64,000 nt of DNA from Christensenellaceae bacterium (GCA_020025205.1 JAHHSO010000006.1:23507-87506); one strand, 5' to 3'. Shown: positions 8,520-16,682, numbered from the stretch's first letter. Notes: a model not told the origin generated them from the letters alone. Numbers and translations are program-made.

Positions 8520-8935
8520 GAGTTCTGTGCAGCAAAGGATGCGGCCTGACGCGCGGCGGATTCGATCAGCGCTTTCATGCTCAATTCGCCAACGCCTGCA
8601 ACATGTGTGTTGCAGCGCTCCGTGGGGATCAGAATCCGTATGGCGCGGCTGGTGCTCACGCTTGCAGCCATCTCCCCTGTGACCTCGCCCATCATGGAAT
8701 CCTTTAAAACCATGGCGATGGGGGCAACAAGAATATCGGCGTTGTGTGCGGCCCAGTGAACGGAGTTTTCTCCTGTTGCGCCGCGCTGTGCGCCTGCCTT
8801 GAGCATGGCTGCTGTGGCCATGGCATTTGTGCCGACGCAGAAAAGTTCCGTTTTTTCGGGCAGAAGCGGAAGGACTGCCGTGATAAATGCGCGGCCGATG
8901 CCGCCGCCCTGCCCGTCCAGTACGATGATGGTCAT
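8516..8935 (-). CDS. DUF3842 family protein
   Basis: A 139-residue cytoplasmic protein of the uncharacterised DUF3842 family. The N-terminus IIVLDGQGGGIGRAF resembles a Rossmann-type nucleotide-binding loop, followed by VGTNAMATAAMLKAGA, GATGENSVHWAA and GEVTGEMAASV, which are family-typical blocks I recognise from clostridial genomes. A conserved cysteine lies in IPTERCNTHVAG. It follows the SGNH-like gene by 14 bases and is probably co-transcribed with it. Members of this family have no established function; a nucleotide-binding role is inferred only from the glycine-rich loop. Confidence 0.75.
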   Translation of the reverse strand: MTIIVLDGQGGGIGRAFITAVLPLLPEKTELFCVGTNAMATAAMLKAGAQRGATGENSVHWAAHNADILVAPIAMVLKDSMMGEVTGEMAASVSTSRAIRILIPTERCNTHVAGVGELSMKALIESAARQAASFAAQNS

Positions 8936-8949
8936 ATATCCTCCTATTG

Positions 8950-9978
8950 TCAGCGTCCGTATTTTTCGGCAAAATCGTCCACGGCGCGGCGAATGCGTTC
9001 GCTTCCTTCCTCCATGTCAGAGATGGACGTGACGCGGCATTTGCCGTCTGCCATGTCCCGCATGAGCGCATCGCTGACAGCACTTGTGTGGTGGGAGGCA
9101 TCAAAATAATGGTCGAGATTCAAAATCCAGTCTGTGCGCGAAGCAAAGTCGTAAATTTCCACATTGGGATACGGGAGAAGCAGTTCGCACAGGCGCGCGC
9201 GGGCGGTGTAATACTGCTCGGAAATGCCGCTGCGCGCCGCAAGATACCAGTAGCCCGCGGAGTAAGGCGGCGTGTAAATCTTGAAGGAAACGTCCGGATG
9301 TGCTTTGATGTACGGCTCAATGTGGCGGCGGATGTTTTCGGTCAGCCGGTCAAAGTGCGTATCGGCGGGGAGCATCTCCTGCTGTTGCGTATAGGGCACA
9401 ACGTTCAGCACGCTCTGCTCCGAAAAGGTGACATCTGTCCACTGGTACATGTCGTCCCGCTTGGTATCCAGCGGCTTTCCAATGTTTTTGAGCATCTTCG
9501 GTACACGAACAAACAGGACATCTCTGTTGAGCAGATAGTGAATATCGTCAAGCGGGTTGTCGTTCCAGAGGTAGTCAAACAGTTCGTCAGTGTCATCGGG
9601 AGAGCCAAAGAGGCTGTAGGGGTCAATTTCAAGGATTGCCAGCTTTAAGCGGCGCTGCTCAAGAACGTGGCTCAGCTGCCAGCCCATCTGCGCGGAATAG
9701 GAGCCGCGCATGGGCAATTTAACGGAATGCACGCCGAAGCAGGCATCAACAACGGATGGATGGCTCATCTCGACCATGGATGTACCCAGAATCACAGCGT
9801 TATAGTCGTAATTTTTGACGATGCCGGGATTGTTGTAGCTTTCCTGATCGTAAAGCGGGAGAATGGCGGATTCACGGTACTGCTCAAACGGATCGACCAG
9901 ATAGACTGTGCCCGCGCAGAGCGCCGAACAGATCATAAGGGCTGAAATGGAAAAGAGAACCCAGCGCTTGGGGTTCAT
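8950..9978 (-). CDS. Membrane-anchored SGNH-like protein, uncharacterised
   Basis: A 342-residue protein with one N-terminal membrane segment (about residues 7-26) and an extracytoplasmic domain. NYDYNAVILGTSMVEMSHPS near residue 60 resembles the GxS block of an SGNH hydrolase, and the C-terminal DHYFDASHHTSAVSDALM resembles the Asp-His pair of the same fold, as in proteins encoded near polysaccharide O-acetylation genes. The middle is conserved-looking (WNDNPLDDIHYLLNRDVLF). An envelope polysaccharide role is likely but the substrate is unknown, and no MBOAT or other acyltransferase partner is adjacent. It has a near-consensus promoter and AAAGGAGG before the ATG. Confidence 0.65.
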   Translation of the reverse strand: MNPKRWVLFSISALMICSALCAGTVYLVDPFEQYRESAILPLYDQESYNNPGIVKNYDYNAVILGTSMVEMSHPSVVDACFGVHSVKLPMRGSYSAQMGWQLSHVLEQRRLKLAILEIDPYSLFGSPDDTDELFDYLWNDNPLDDIHYLLNRDVLFVRVPKMLKNIGKPLDTKRDDMYQWTDVTFSEQSVLNVVPYTQQQEMLPADTHFDRLTENIRRHIEPYIKAHPDVSFKIYTPPYSAGYWYLAARSGISEQYYTARARLCELLLPYPNVEIYDFASRTDWILNLDHYFDASHHTSAVSDALMRDMADGKCRVTSISDMEEGSERIRRAVDDFAEKYGR

Positions 9979-10018
9979 GGGCAGTGCCTCCTTTGGGTCA
10001 GGGTGTCAATCGAATTTA

Positions 10019-10047
10019 AGTGTACGGTTTTTTTGCTGGAATGTCAA
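10019..10047 (-). promoter_or_regulatory. Promoter of the SGNH-like/DUF3842 operon
   Basis: Reverse strand TTGACA (10047-10042), 17-base spacer, TACACT (10024-10019). Confidence 0.75.
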
Positions 10048-10096
10048 GAAGAAGGAGGTCTCTGATGATTTTGGAATGGTAATTTTCGTGCAGCTT

Positions 10097-10105
10097 TGGT
10101 ATAAT
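10097..10105 (+). promoter_or_regulatory. Extended -10 promoter of deoD
   Basis: TGGTATAAT (TATAAT at 10100-10105) lies 38 bases before the deoD start. No good -35 is seen at 17 bases, so it probably relies on the extended -10. Confidence 0.6.
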
Positions 10106-10143
10106 GAACATATCATCACCATAAAAAGAAAGGGGCTGTTTTC

Positions 10144-10857
10144 ATGGCCAATCCCAATATTCCTACACCGCATATCACTGCAAAAGAGGGCGACTTTGCC
10201 CGCACGGTTCTGATGCCCGGCGATCCGCTGCGCAGCAAGTTCATTGCTGAAACGTATCTGGAGAATCCGGTGCTTGTCAACAACACGCGCGGCGTGCAGG
10301 GCTACACCGGCACCTATAAGGGAAAGCGTGTCTCTGTGATGGCCTCCGGCATGGGCATTCCGTCCATTGGCATTTATTCTTATGAGCTGTATAACTACTA
10401 TGGCGTGGAGAACATCATTCGTGTTGGCACAGCTGGCGGCATTGCGGATAACGTGAAGCTGCGCGACGTCGTGCTGGGCATGAGTGCATACACCAATTCC
10501 AACTTCGGCCGCCAGTTTGGCTTTGATGGCAATGTTGCGCCTTGCTGTTCGTTTAAGCTGCTGGAGCAGGCTGTGGCTGCTGCCCGAGAGATGGGGATTG
10601 AGCCGAACGTCGGCGCCCTCTACTCCTCCGACATTTTCTATGATGAGGCGGGCAGTGCCGGAAAGCTCAAGAATCTGGGCGTGCTTGCGGTGGAGATGGA
10701 ATCTGCCGCGCTGTATTTGAACGCCGCCCGCGCTGGAAAGAATGCGCTGGCCATCTGCACCATTTCCGATCATATCTTCAGAGGCGAAGCCCTTCCGGCT
10801 GAGGACAGACAGAAGACGTTCACCCAGATGATGGAAATTGCGCTTGAAATTGCCTGA
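10144..10857 (+). CDS. deoD: Purine nucleoside phosphorylase, DeoD type
   Basis: A 237-residue cytosolic hexameric phosphorylase converting purine (deoxy)ribonucleosides and phosphate to free base and pentose-1-phosphate. Family motifs are MPGDPLRSKFIAE (phosphate site), VGTAGGI, VLAVEMESAALY (ribose-binding Glu-Met-Glu) and TISDH with the catalytic aspartate. Length equals that of well-studied DeoD proteins. It is followed after 14 bases by a D-aminopeptidase gene, and the two share a promoter and terminator, suggesting a joint salvage or nutrient-scavenging unit. Confidence 0.95.
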   Translation: MANPNIPTPHITAKEGDFARTVLMPGDPLRSKFIAETYLENPVLVNNTRGVQGYTGTYKGKRVSVMASGMGIPSIGIYSYELYNYYGVENIIRVGTAGGIADNVKLRDVVLGMSAYTNSNFGRQFGFDGNVAPCCSFKLLEQAVAAAREMGIEPNVGALYSSDIFYDEAGSAGKLKNLGVLAVEMESAALYLNAARAGKNALAICTISDHIFRGEALPAEDRQKTFTQMMEIALEIA

Positions 10858-10871
10858 TCGGGAGGACATGC

Positions 10872-11684
10872 ATGCTGAACAGAATCTTCATTTCTGCCGA
10901 TATTGAAGGCACCTGCGGCATTGCCCACTGGGATGAAACGGAGCAGGGCAAGCAGGGCTATGAACTGTTCCGCCGTCAGATGACCCGTGAAGTGGCGGCA
11001 GCGTGCGAAGGAGCACAGGCCGGCGGCAGCGATGACATCTTTGTCAAGGATGCGCACGACAGCGCCCGAAACATTTTGACGGAAGAACTGCCGGAGAATG
11101 TGAGCATTTTCCGCGGCTGGGGCAGCGATGTGCATTCGATGGTGTCCGGGCTGGATGCGAGCTTTGCGGGCGTGTTGTTCACGGGCTGTCATTCCTCTTC
11201 CAACACCGACACAAGCCCTTTGTGCCACACGATGAATCTGGACAATGTGTCCGTTAAGATCAACGGCATTCAGGCCAGTGAGCTGGTCATCAATGCATTT
11301 GCGGCAGCCATGTATGACGTGCCGGTGCTGATGGTCACGGGTGATCTGGGGGTGTGCGAGCAGGCCAAGCGTCTGAACCCTCATATTTTCACCGTGCCTG
11401 TCCAGAAGGGGCGCGGCAACGGCACCGTTTCTATCCATCCCGGGGAGGCTGTGCGCCGCATTCGCCAGACTGCCGAACAGGCCGTTCGTGAAGGAATTGA
11501 GCACCCGGAACGGTTTGTCATCGATATGCCCAACAAGTTTGATGTGGAAATCGAATACGTGAAACATTTCCGTGCACGCCGTGCGGGCTTCTATCCCGGC
11601 GCCCATCAGACTGGCCCGCGGACGGTGCGCTTCTCGTCCGATGCGTATCTGGATGTGCTGCGCTTCTTCCTCTTCTGCCTCTGA
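10872..11684 (+). CDS. dppA: D-aminopeptidase, M55 family
   Basis: A 270-residue zinc peptidase of the DppA family, which removes N-terminal D-residues from peptides such as D-Ala-D-Ala. The N-terminal FISADIEGTCGI supplies the first zinc ligands (Asp, Glu), followed by VKDAHDSARN and, at the place of the usual GWH motif, TGCHSSSN; further ligands fall in the KINGIQASELVINA region. GGGAGGA precedes the ATG. In other bacteria dppA accompanies dipeptide transporters; here it follows deoD instead and no transporter is near. A cell-wall peptide recycling role is therefore inferred. Confidence 0.88.
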   Translation: MLNRIFISADIEGTCGIAHWDETEQGKQGYELFRRQMTREVAAACEGAQAGGSDDIFVKDAHDSARNILTEELPENVSIFRGWGSDVHSMVSGLDASFAGVLFTGCHSSSNTDTSPLCHTMNLDNVSVKINGIQASELVINAFAAAMYDVPVLMVTGDLGVCEQAKRLNPHIFTVPVQKGRGNGTVSIHPGEAVRRIRQTAEQAVREGIEHPERFVIDMPNKFDVEIEYVKHFRARRAGFYPGAHQTGPRTVRFSSDAYLDVLRFFLFCL

Positions 11685-11701
11685 CAAGGATACAGAAAAT
11701 C

Positions 11702-11738
11702 AACATGCGGAAACTTCGCCAGTTTCCGCATGTTTTCT
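11702..11738 (+). terminator. Intrinsic terminator of deoD-dppA
   Basis: A perfect 14-bp stem AACATGCGGAAACT / AGTTTCCGCATGTT with a 5-base loop, followed by TTTT. Confidence 0.85.
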
Positions 11739-11818
11739 GAGCAGACGTTCGGATTCAGTTTCTGCCCCCCAAAATCATGTTTTTTCATGAAAATAAAAAA
11801 ATCCCCTTGCGTCAGGGA

Positions 11819-11849
11819 TTGCTTGTGACGCAGCGTCATGAGCTAAAAT
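11819..11849 (+). promoter_or_regulatory. MerR-type promoter/operator, 19-bp spacer with dyad
   Basis: TTGCTT (11819-11824) and TAAAAT (11844-11849) are separated by 19 bases instead of 17. Within the spacer TGACGC-A-GCGTCA (11826-11838) is a perfect palindrome. A long spacer holding a dyad is the hallmark of promoters that MerR proteins untwist, and the next gene encodes a MerR protein, so self-regulation is likely. Confidence 0.75.
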
Positions 11850-11872
11850 CGGCTCGTAAGGAGGTGAAAGCT

Positions 11873-12589
11873 ATGTCCTATACCACAGGAGAAGTCGCCA
11901 GAATCTGCGGCGTGACCGTCAGAACGGTACAGTATTACGATTCCAGAAATGTCCTTTCTCCCAGCGAACTGAGCGAAGGCGGCAGAAGGCTCTATTCGGA
12001 AGAGGATGTGCAGAAAATGAAAATCATCTGTTTTCTGCGCGATCTGGATTTTTCCATCAAGAGCATCGCAGATCTCTTTGAAGAGGAACAACCCGAGGAT
12101 GTTCTCCTTCTGCTTTTAGATCAGCAGGAAAAGGAGCTTCGCAAAGAGCTGGAGGATAAACAGGGAAAGCTGGAGCAGCTCTGTTCCCTCAAGCGGGGGC
12201 TAAAGAATCTGGAAATGATGTCTGTGGCATCTATCGGCGACATAGCACGTGTCATGAGAAACAAAAAGCAGCTGTTTAAAATGAGGGGGGCCATGGTCGC
12301 AGGCGGAATTGTTCTGGATGCGGCACAAATCGGCGCGCTGATCTGGGGCTTTAAGACGGGCAGCTGGATGCCGTTGATCCTGTGCTTCTGCATGGCTTTT
12401 GTGCTGGGCGCTGCCCTCGCGTATCAGTATTATAGGTGGGTGGCATATATTTGCCCGAAATGTCATACTGTGTTTGTGCCGGGCTTCAAGGCGTTTTTCT
12501 TTGCTCGCCACACGCCCAGTACGCGGACGCTGACCTGCACAAACTGCGGCCATTCTGGTTCCTGCGTTGAAACGGCCAGAGAAGAATAA
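11873..12589 (+). CDS. MerR-family regulator with membrane segments and zinc ribbon
   Basis: A 238-residue protein. Residues 1-70 form a MerR winged helix (YTTGEVARICGVTVRTVQYY), followed by a coiled-coil dimerisation stretch (about 85-120). Instead of a small effector domain it carries two hydrophobic segments (about residues 142-160 and 165-183) and a C-terminal zinc ribbon with CPKC and CTNC. So a DNA-binding domain appears tethered to the membrane with a metal- or redox-sensitive tail. AAGGAGGT at 11858-11865 fixes the ATG at 11873. It is alone in its transcript, under an operator-like promoter. The signal it senses is unknown. Confidence 0.82.
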   Translation: MSYTTGEVARICGVTVRTVQYYDSRNVLSPSELSEGGRRLYSEEDVQKMKIICFLRDLDFSIKSIADLFEEEQPEDVLLLLLDQQEKELRKELEDKQGKLEQLCSLKRGLKNLEMMSVASIGDIARVMRNKKQLFKMRGAMVAGGIVLDAAQIGALIWGFKTGSWMPLILCFCMAFVLGAALAYQYYRWVAYICPKCHTVFVPGFKAFFFARHTPSTRTLTCTNCGHSGSCVETAREE

Positions 12590-12630
12590 AACAAAAAACG
12601 AGACGGTTTGAGCTGTCTCGTTTTTTGTTT
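12589..12630. terminator. Bidirectional terminator between the MerR gene and the ThrE operon
   Basis: AAACAAAAAACGAGAC / GTCTCGTTTTTTGTTT form a 16-bp stem with a 10-base loop. Genes converge on it from both sides. Confidence 0.85.
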
Positions 12631-12636
12631 GCAGTA

Positions 12637-12906
12637 TTATTTGGAACGGATGTGTCCAAGAAGATAGAAACCAATCAGACCGCCGAACGTCAGCAGGATG
12701 GGCCAAAGCCAGTCCACAAAGGAAAAACCGGTCATGTACACGGCTGTCGGTCCATCTTCGCCGCCGATGATGGCGATGGAAGAGATCTCTGCGGGGCTTG
12801 GCGTGAGACCCAAAAACGGCAGAAGGCGCAGCACGAGCAGAAGAAAGCCGATGACGGCAAGCGCCAGAAACAGAAAACGCCACGGATTTTTGCGGGTTTC
12901 GCTCAT
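12637..12906 (-). CDS. Small two-segment membrane protein with IGGEDGPTA motif
   Basis: An 89-residue protein with two hydrophobic segments (about residues 11-32 and 62-84). Between them lies SIAIIGGEDGPTAVYM, which resembles the IGGADGPTA block of the sodium-pumping decarboxylase beta subunits (OadB/GcdB/MmdB), although the protein is far too short to be one. Similar small proteins occur in Clostridia, without known function. It is the last gene of the ThrE operon, 29 bases after the second exporter half, and ends just before a terminator. A role in transport or ion coupling would be a guess. Confidence 0.6.
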   Translation of the reverse strand: MSETRKNPWRFLFLALAVIGFLLLVLRLLPFLGLTPSPAEISSIAIIGGEDGPTAVYMTGFSFVDWLWPILLTFGGLIGFYLLGHIRSK

Positions 12907-12935
12907 TTTATATCTCTCCGAATGGGTTGCAGATT

Positions 12936-13403
12936 TTACTGATCTTTCGGCGTAGAAGTAGGCACGGGCGGGCGCTTCTTGGAAATCGCCCGGAAGAACA
13001 CCGATGTCACCGCGGCGCCCATGGCGATGGCCGCGACGGTTTGCAGGGAGTTGAACGTCTCCACAGCGGCCAGCGGACCGTTGTTTTCAACAAGCGCGAG
13101 CATGGCACAATAGAAATTGTATCCGGGGACGAGGGGAAGAAGCGCACTCAGCAGGAAAATGGTTGCAGGCATGTGCATGATGCGCGCCAGAATTTCGCAG
13201 ATGATCGACACGACAACGGTTGCGAAGAAGTAGGACGAAATGAGGCCATAGCCCATCGCATCCATGATAAAATAGATGGAATAACCGAGCATGGCGGTGA
13301 AAGAAGCGGGAAGCGCCGTGTTTTTCGGGGCGTTAATCAGGAATGTACAGCCCAGCGTGCCGCCGAATGCGCCGATTGCACGGAAAAAGAGATCGTGTAT
13401 CAT
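12936..13403 (-). CDS. ThrE-type exporter, small membrane subunit (ThrE_2/DUF3815)
   Basis: A 155-residue integral membrane protein with four to five hydrophobic segments, matching the short half of split threonine/serine exporters (YjjB-like). The pattern PLVPGYNFYCAML and the run AIAMGAAVTSVFF are typical. Its ATG overlaps the stop of the long half by four bases (ATGA, 13400-13403), so the two are translationally coupled and probably form one transporter. The C-terminal tail is short and charged. Confidence 0.82.
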   Translation of the reverse strand: MIHDLFFRAIGAFGGTLGCTFLINAPKNTALPASFTAMLGYSIYFIMDAMGYGLISSYFFATVVVSIICEILARIMHMPATIFLLSALLPLVPGYNFYCAMLALVENNGPLAAVETFNSLQTVAAIAMGAAVTSVFFRAISKKRPPVPTSTPKDQ

Positions 13404-14164
13404 ACGGCCAGCCTCCCTACGATGGCGAAGACTTCAAGGCCAACATAGACACCAAGCGCCACAAAAACAGCCAGCAAAATGGCTTCCGCGCCGCGGGCAA
13501 TGCCGGAAACCAGGTCTCCAAACATGGTGTCGCGAACAGCGGTTGTCATCAGCAGGCCGGACAGAAGCGGCATGATGCCGCCGCTGATGGCGGCATTGAC
13601 GCTGTCAAACGGGATGAAAAGGTGAGCAAACTGTGCCAGAACGGCGGTCAGAAAACCGCCTGTGAAGTTGCCGAAAAGCGTGCCCATTTCGACATTGGAG
13701 AAAAAAGGCTGAACGCTCTGGGTCAGGATTCCGATAAAGAAAGAGACGATGAACGTGCGGATATCGGAACACAGCAGCAGACAGAAAAACGCGGAAGATA
13801 TGCCGTATGCGATTTTCTGCTTCCAAGGGGCAGGCGGCGGCATATTTTCAATCCTGTGAAGGATGGATTCGGCTTCTTCAAAGTCGATTTCGCCGGCAGA
13901 AAGGCGGCGGCTGATGGCGTTCACCTGTGCGATGCGCATGGTATTGGTGCCGCGCTTATTGAGGCGGACAACGTGCGCATATCCATCTGAATCAAGCAGA
14001 ATGGTGGTTGGGAAAGCGGAGATGCTGAAAGAAGAAAGGCCGATGCTCTTGGCCATGCGGATAGCAGTCTCCTCGACGCGATACGTTTCGCTTCCGTTTT
14101 CCAGAAGAAGACGAGAGGCTAAACACAGAAAATCAATTTTTCTTTTGCGCATTTCGTTGTCCAT
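13400..14164 (-). CDS. ThrE-type exporter, long subunit (ThrE/DUF1212)
   Basis: A 254-residue protein: a cytoplasmic N-terminal part (about residues 1-115) with LLLENGSETYRVEET and SAFPTTILL, both conserved in the ThrE/YjjP family, then about five membrane segments with GNFTGGFLTAVLAQ. Such proteins export threonine/serine or, for YjjP-YjjB, succinate. It heads a three-gene operon under a consensus promoter (14195-14223), with CGGAGG before the ATG. The substrate cannot be assigned from sequence. Confidence 0.85.
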   Translation of the reverse strand: MDNEMRKRKIDFLCLASRLLLENGSETYRVEETAIRMAKSIGLSSFSISAFPTTILLDSDGYAHVVRLNKRGTNTMRIAQVNAISRRLSAGEIDFEEAESILHRIENMPPPAPWKQKIAYGISSAFFCLLLCSDIRTFIVSFFIGILTQSVQPFFSNVEMGTLFGNFTGGFLTAVLAQFAHLFIPFDSVNAAISGGIMPLLSGLLMTTAVRDTMFGDLVSGIARGAEAILLAVFVALGVYVGLEVFAIVGRLAV

Positions 14165-14194
14165 GCTGTTCCTCCGGGAGTAGAATCGAAATTG

Positions 14195-14223
14195 ATTATA
14201 GCGGCCTGCACGCGCCTTGTCAA
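14195..14223 (-). promoter_or_regulatory. Promoter of the ThrE operon
   Basis: Reverse strand TTGACA (14223-14218), 17-base spacer, TATAAT (14200-14195): a full consensus promoter 30 bases before the ATG at 14164. Confidence 0.9.
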
Positions 14224-14225
14224 CA

Positions 14226-15041
14226 TCAACCGATGCGCACGGCCTTTCCGTCGGACAGCACGGTCAGGTCGCCGTCCTGTGCGCTGTGGACATCCGTCCC
14301 CAGGTTTTTCAGCAGTTCCGTGATATATGGATGGGAAGGCTCCTCTTCGCTGTCCGGAATGAACGCAATTTTCGGGCTGCAAGCGCGGAGAAAGTCTTCG
14401 CTTGTTTCAACCAGCCGGCCGTGATAGGGCACTTTCAAAACGTCGCAGGCAAGGTCTCCTTCTGCAAGCAGTTCTTTTTGGCGCGCGTCTTCGGCATCCC
14501 CCGTAAACAGGAAGCGGGTGTCGCCGTAGGTGAGCCGCGCGGCGATGGAAAAGTCGTTTTCCTCATCTGCGCCATAGAATGTTTCCTGCGCAGCACTCAA
14601 GAGGAGTGAGGTGCTGCCATATGTGAAGGAGAGGGATTGCTTAGCAGGCAGTTTGGTCACGGTGGTATCGGGGCTTTCTTCAAGCGCCTTGGTGAACTGG
14701 TCAAGCTGCTTGCTTTCTTTGGAGTAGTCCGGAATGACTACCTGGGAAACAGAAAATTCCTCCAGAATCTTGTCCGCACCGCCGACATGATCCTTGTCAA
14801 AATGCGTAATGAGCATCAAGTCAATGGTTGTAATGCCCTCCTGTTTGAAGCGCTCGCAGAGCATTTTTCCGGCCTTGTTGGTGCCGGTGTCAATCAGGAT
14901 GCGTGCGCCGTCCGGCGTAGTGATGAGCATGGCATCGGCCTTGCCCACATCGTAAAAATCGACGCGCAGATCCTGTGCCAGAGCAGCGGGCGGCAGGCAG
15001 AAAAGCGCCAGCAGCAAAAGAAAAGGCAGATATTTTTTCAT
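14226..15041 (-). CDS. Secreted metallo-beta-lactamase-fold protein, ComEC C-terminal-like
   Basis: A 271-residue protein with a signal peptide (hydrophobic residues 5-21, cleavage after ALA) and a metallo-beta-lactamase domain. THFDKDHVGG is the metal-binding HxxxDH motif; LIDTG, FLFTGDAED and KVPYHGR complete the set, with the last replacing the usual HHGS histidine context. This arrangement matches the extracellular nuclease-like domain of ComEC found as a stand-alone protein. It may degrade DNA or phosphodiesters outside the cell. It is monocistronic, and no other competence gene is near. Confidence 0.83.
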   Translation of the reverse strand: MKKYLPFLLLLALFCLPPAALAQDLRVDFYDVGKADAMLITTPDGARILIDTGTNKAGKMLCERFKQEGITTIDLMLITHFDKDHVGGADKILEEFSVSQVVIPDYSKESKQLDQFTKALEESPDTTVTKLPAKQSLSFTYGSTSLLLSAAQETFYGADEENDFSIAARLTYGDTRFLFTGDAEDARQKELLAEGDLACDVLKVPYHGRLVETSEDFLRACSPKIAFIPDSEEEPSHPYITELLKNLGTDVHSAQDGDLTVLSDGKAVRIG

Positions 15042-15539
15042 AATATACCCTCCTTTTTCAAAAAACGAATGAGCGCGGGCATTTCATCCCGCTGGATAAC
15101 TCCATTATATCAAAAGGAGGCACAAAAGAAAATTATTTTTTCCTTGCAATGGATGGCAGGGGGAAAAAGGAAGACAAAAGAGCAGCGCAGGCGGGGAGAA
15201 AAACCATGATTTGCTTTTGTTCAGCCCGACGGGCGGCTGAAAACGCTTTGCAGCCATACGCGCGGATAATGATTTTCTATTCTTGGAGAAGATCTTTTGC
15301 GCGGGGAATGCAAAATGCATTGTTCTAAAAAAGTGTGTATTATACGCCTGCATTTGGGAAGGAGAAAAATATCTGCGATGGGCAAAAGGACATTGACCGC
15401 ACGATTTGTGAGAGGGGGTTCTGCAATAAAAATTTAAACGGCAGATAGAGAAGCTGGATATACTCCCCCTTAAATAGACCATGGGAATAACCCAAACTAC
15501 TTCAGGGGGAGTTTCTCTGTCTGCCGTTTTTGCGTCTGT
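15042..15539. other. 498-base gap without a convincing gene
   Basis: The gap holds a weak reverse-strand promoter for the preceding gene (TATAAT near 15106), a 19-codon open frame on the forward strand at 15378-15437 with AAGGAG 13 bases upstream, and the long inverted repeat at 15436-15529. Nothing else coding is seen. Confidence 0.5.
15436..15529. repeat. Nested inverted repeat (terminator-like or MITE-like)
   Basis: Arms of 17 bases at 15436-15452 and 15513-15529 pair with one mismatch; inside them ACTCCCCCT (15462-15470) pairs with AGGGGGAGT (15504-15512), with a 9-base bulge on one side only. The tip carries GGG-AATAA-CCC. The right arm runs into TTTTT on the forward strand, and on the reverse strand it follows the APH-like gene's stop, so it may act as a terminator; its size is unusual for one. 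Confidence 0.6.
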
Positions 15540-16424
15540 TTAAATGTTTATGACGCCTGTGTACCAGGAGGGAACAGGATTTTTCATATTGTCATACCAG
15601 ATGAGGATATCGTTTGCCTGATTGAGCATCACTTGGATTTGATCCTGCCCAAACGGGAGCGCCCAAGGCAAGGAGGAAAGTGTGTTGCTGGATATGTACA
15701 AGGCAAGCAGCTTCCAAAACGCCAGCGGCACATGGTTGTCAAAGTATCCGTTTACCATGCCGGAGGAAAATTGCGGGGACCGCTGAGCGCACCATACAAT
15801 GCGGTTGAATTCTTCCCACGGATCGCCGTAATCACCGCGGTTGAAGTCAATGATGTGAAGCTGACCGTTTCGATCTATCATCATATTGCCGATATGATAG
15901 TCGCCGTGCTGGTAAACTTGCGGCCTGTCCTTCAGCAAGTGACGGTTTTCATGGATGTAGTCCATAAAGGCCTGTCCGTTTTCGTATTGGACGGGGCATT
16001 TTGTGTACATTTGAATTTTATAGTCCATCTTGCGATTAAACCGGATTTCCCAATCTTCCAGCGTATCCGGGGCGGGGATGGAGTGAATCTTGCGCAGGAT
16101 GCATCCGGCTTCCAGCCCGTAGGCATACTGCTTGGAATCTGAAAGCGTTGAGAGAATCTCCTGGGCATCGACGCCGTCAATCCAAGTTTGAAGGGAATAG
16201 ACGCCTTCATCAGCAATGCCAAACTCTAACGGTCTGCACATGGGAAAACCAAGCGTCTCCAAATGCTGCATCTTTTCGAATTCTTTTTTCTTGCGATCAT
16301 ACTGTTCAATCGGAGAAATACGCAGCAAAAACTTGTTTCCGCAGCTGTCTGTGGTGCAATACTTTTTGTCTCCAGACCATCCTTTTTCGATGAGTTCTTT
16401 TGTAATCAGCTTTTGATTGGGCAT
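15540..16424 (-). CDS. Aminoglycoside phosphotransferase (APH)-family kinase
   Basis: A 294-residue kinase-like protein. YQHGDYHIGNMMID is the catalytic loop (HGDxxxxN) and IIDFNRGDYGDPWEEF is the metal-binding DFG-equivalent, both characteristic of the APH/choline-kinase superfamily; the N-lobe lysine falls in KFLLRISP. I do not recognise it as a known resistance determinant; such proteins also act on small metabolites. GGGAGGGG at 16438-16431 suits the second ATG (16424) better than the first (16427). An extended -10 promoter lies at 16457-16484. Base composition looks lower in GC than its neighbours, which may mark acquisition. Confidence 0.8.
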   Translation of the reverse strand: MPNQKLITKELIEKGWSGDKKYCTTDSCGNKFLLRISPIEQYDRKKKEFEKMQHLETLGFPMCRPLEFGIADEGVYSLQTWIDGVDAQEILSTLSDSKQYAYGLEAGCILRKIHSIPAPDTLEDWEIRFNRKMDYKIQMYTKCPVQYENGQAFMDYIHENRHLLKDRPQVYQHGDYHIGNMMIDRNGQLHIIDFNRGDYGDPWEEFNRIVWCAQRSPQFSSGMVNGYFDNHVPLAFWKLLALYISSNTLSSLPWALPFGQDQIQVMLNQANDILIWYDNMKNPVPSWYTGVINI

Positions 16425-16456
16425 CATCCGCCCCTCCCTTCGCGTAAAATATGTTG

Positions 16457-16484
16457 ATTATACCATGTATCTGCGGCTTTTCAA
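16457..16484 (-). promoter_or_regulatory. Promoter of the APH-family gene
   Basis: Reverse strand TTGAAA (16484-16479), 16-base spacer, extended -10 TGGTATAAT (TATAAT at 16462-16457). Confidence 0.75.
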
Positions 16485-16682
16485 GTGTGTTAAGGGACGG
16501 AAAATAGATGACGCATGCTGCTTGCCGCCGCCGGAGAGTTGCCGTTTTTTAAGGATAAGCATGGAATTGATTTGAAATGCCGCAGACAGGAGGAGGGAGT
16601 ACGCTGATAAATAAATCATTACCGAGCAGCAGAGTCTAAACATACAGGATGGATGAAGAATTTGTCGGATCAATCACATCAT

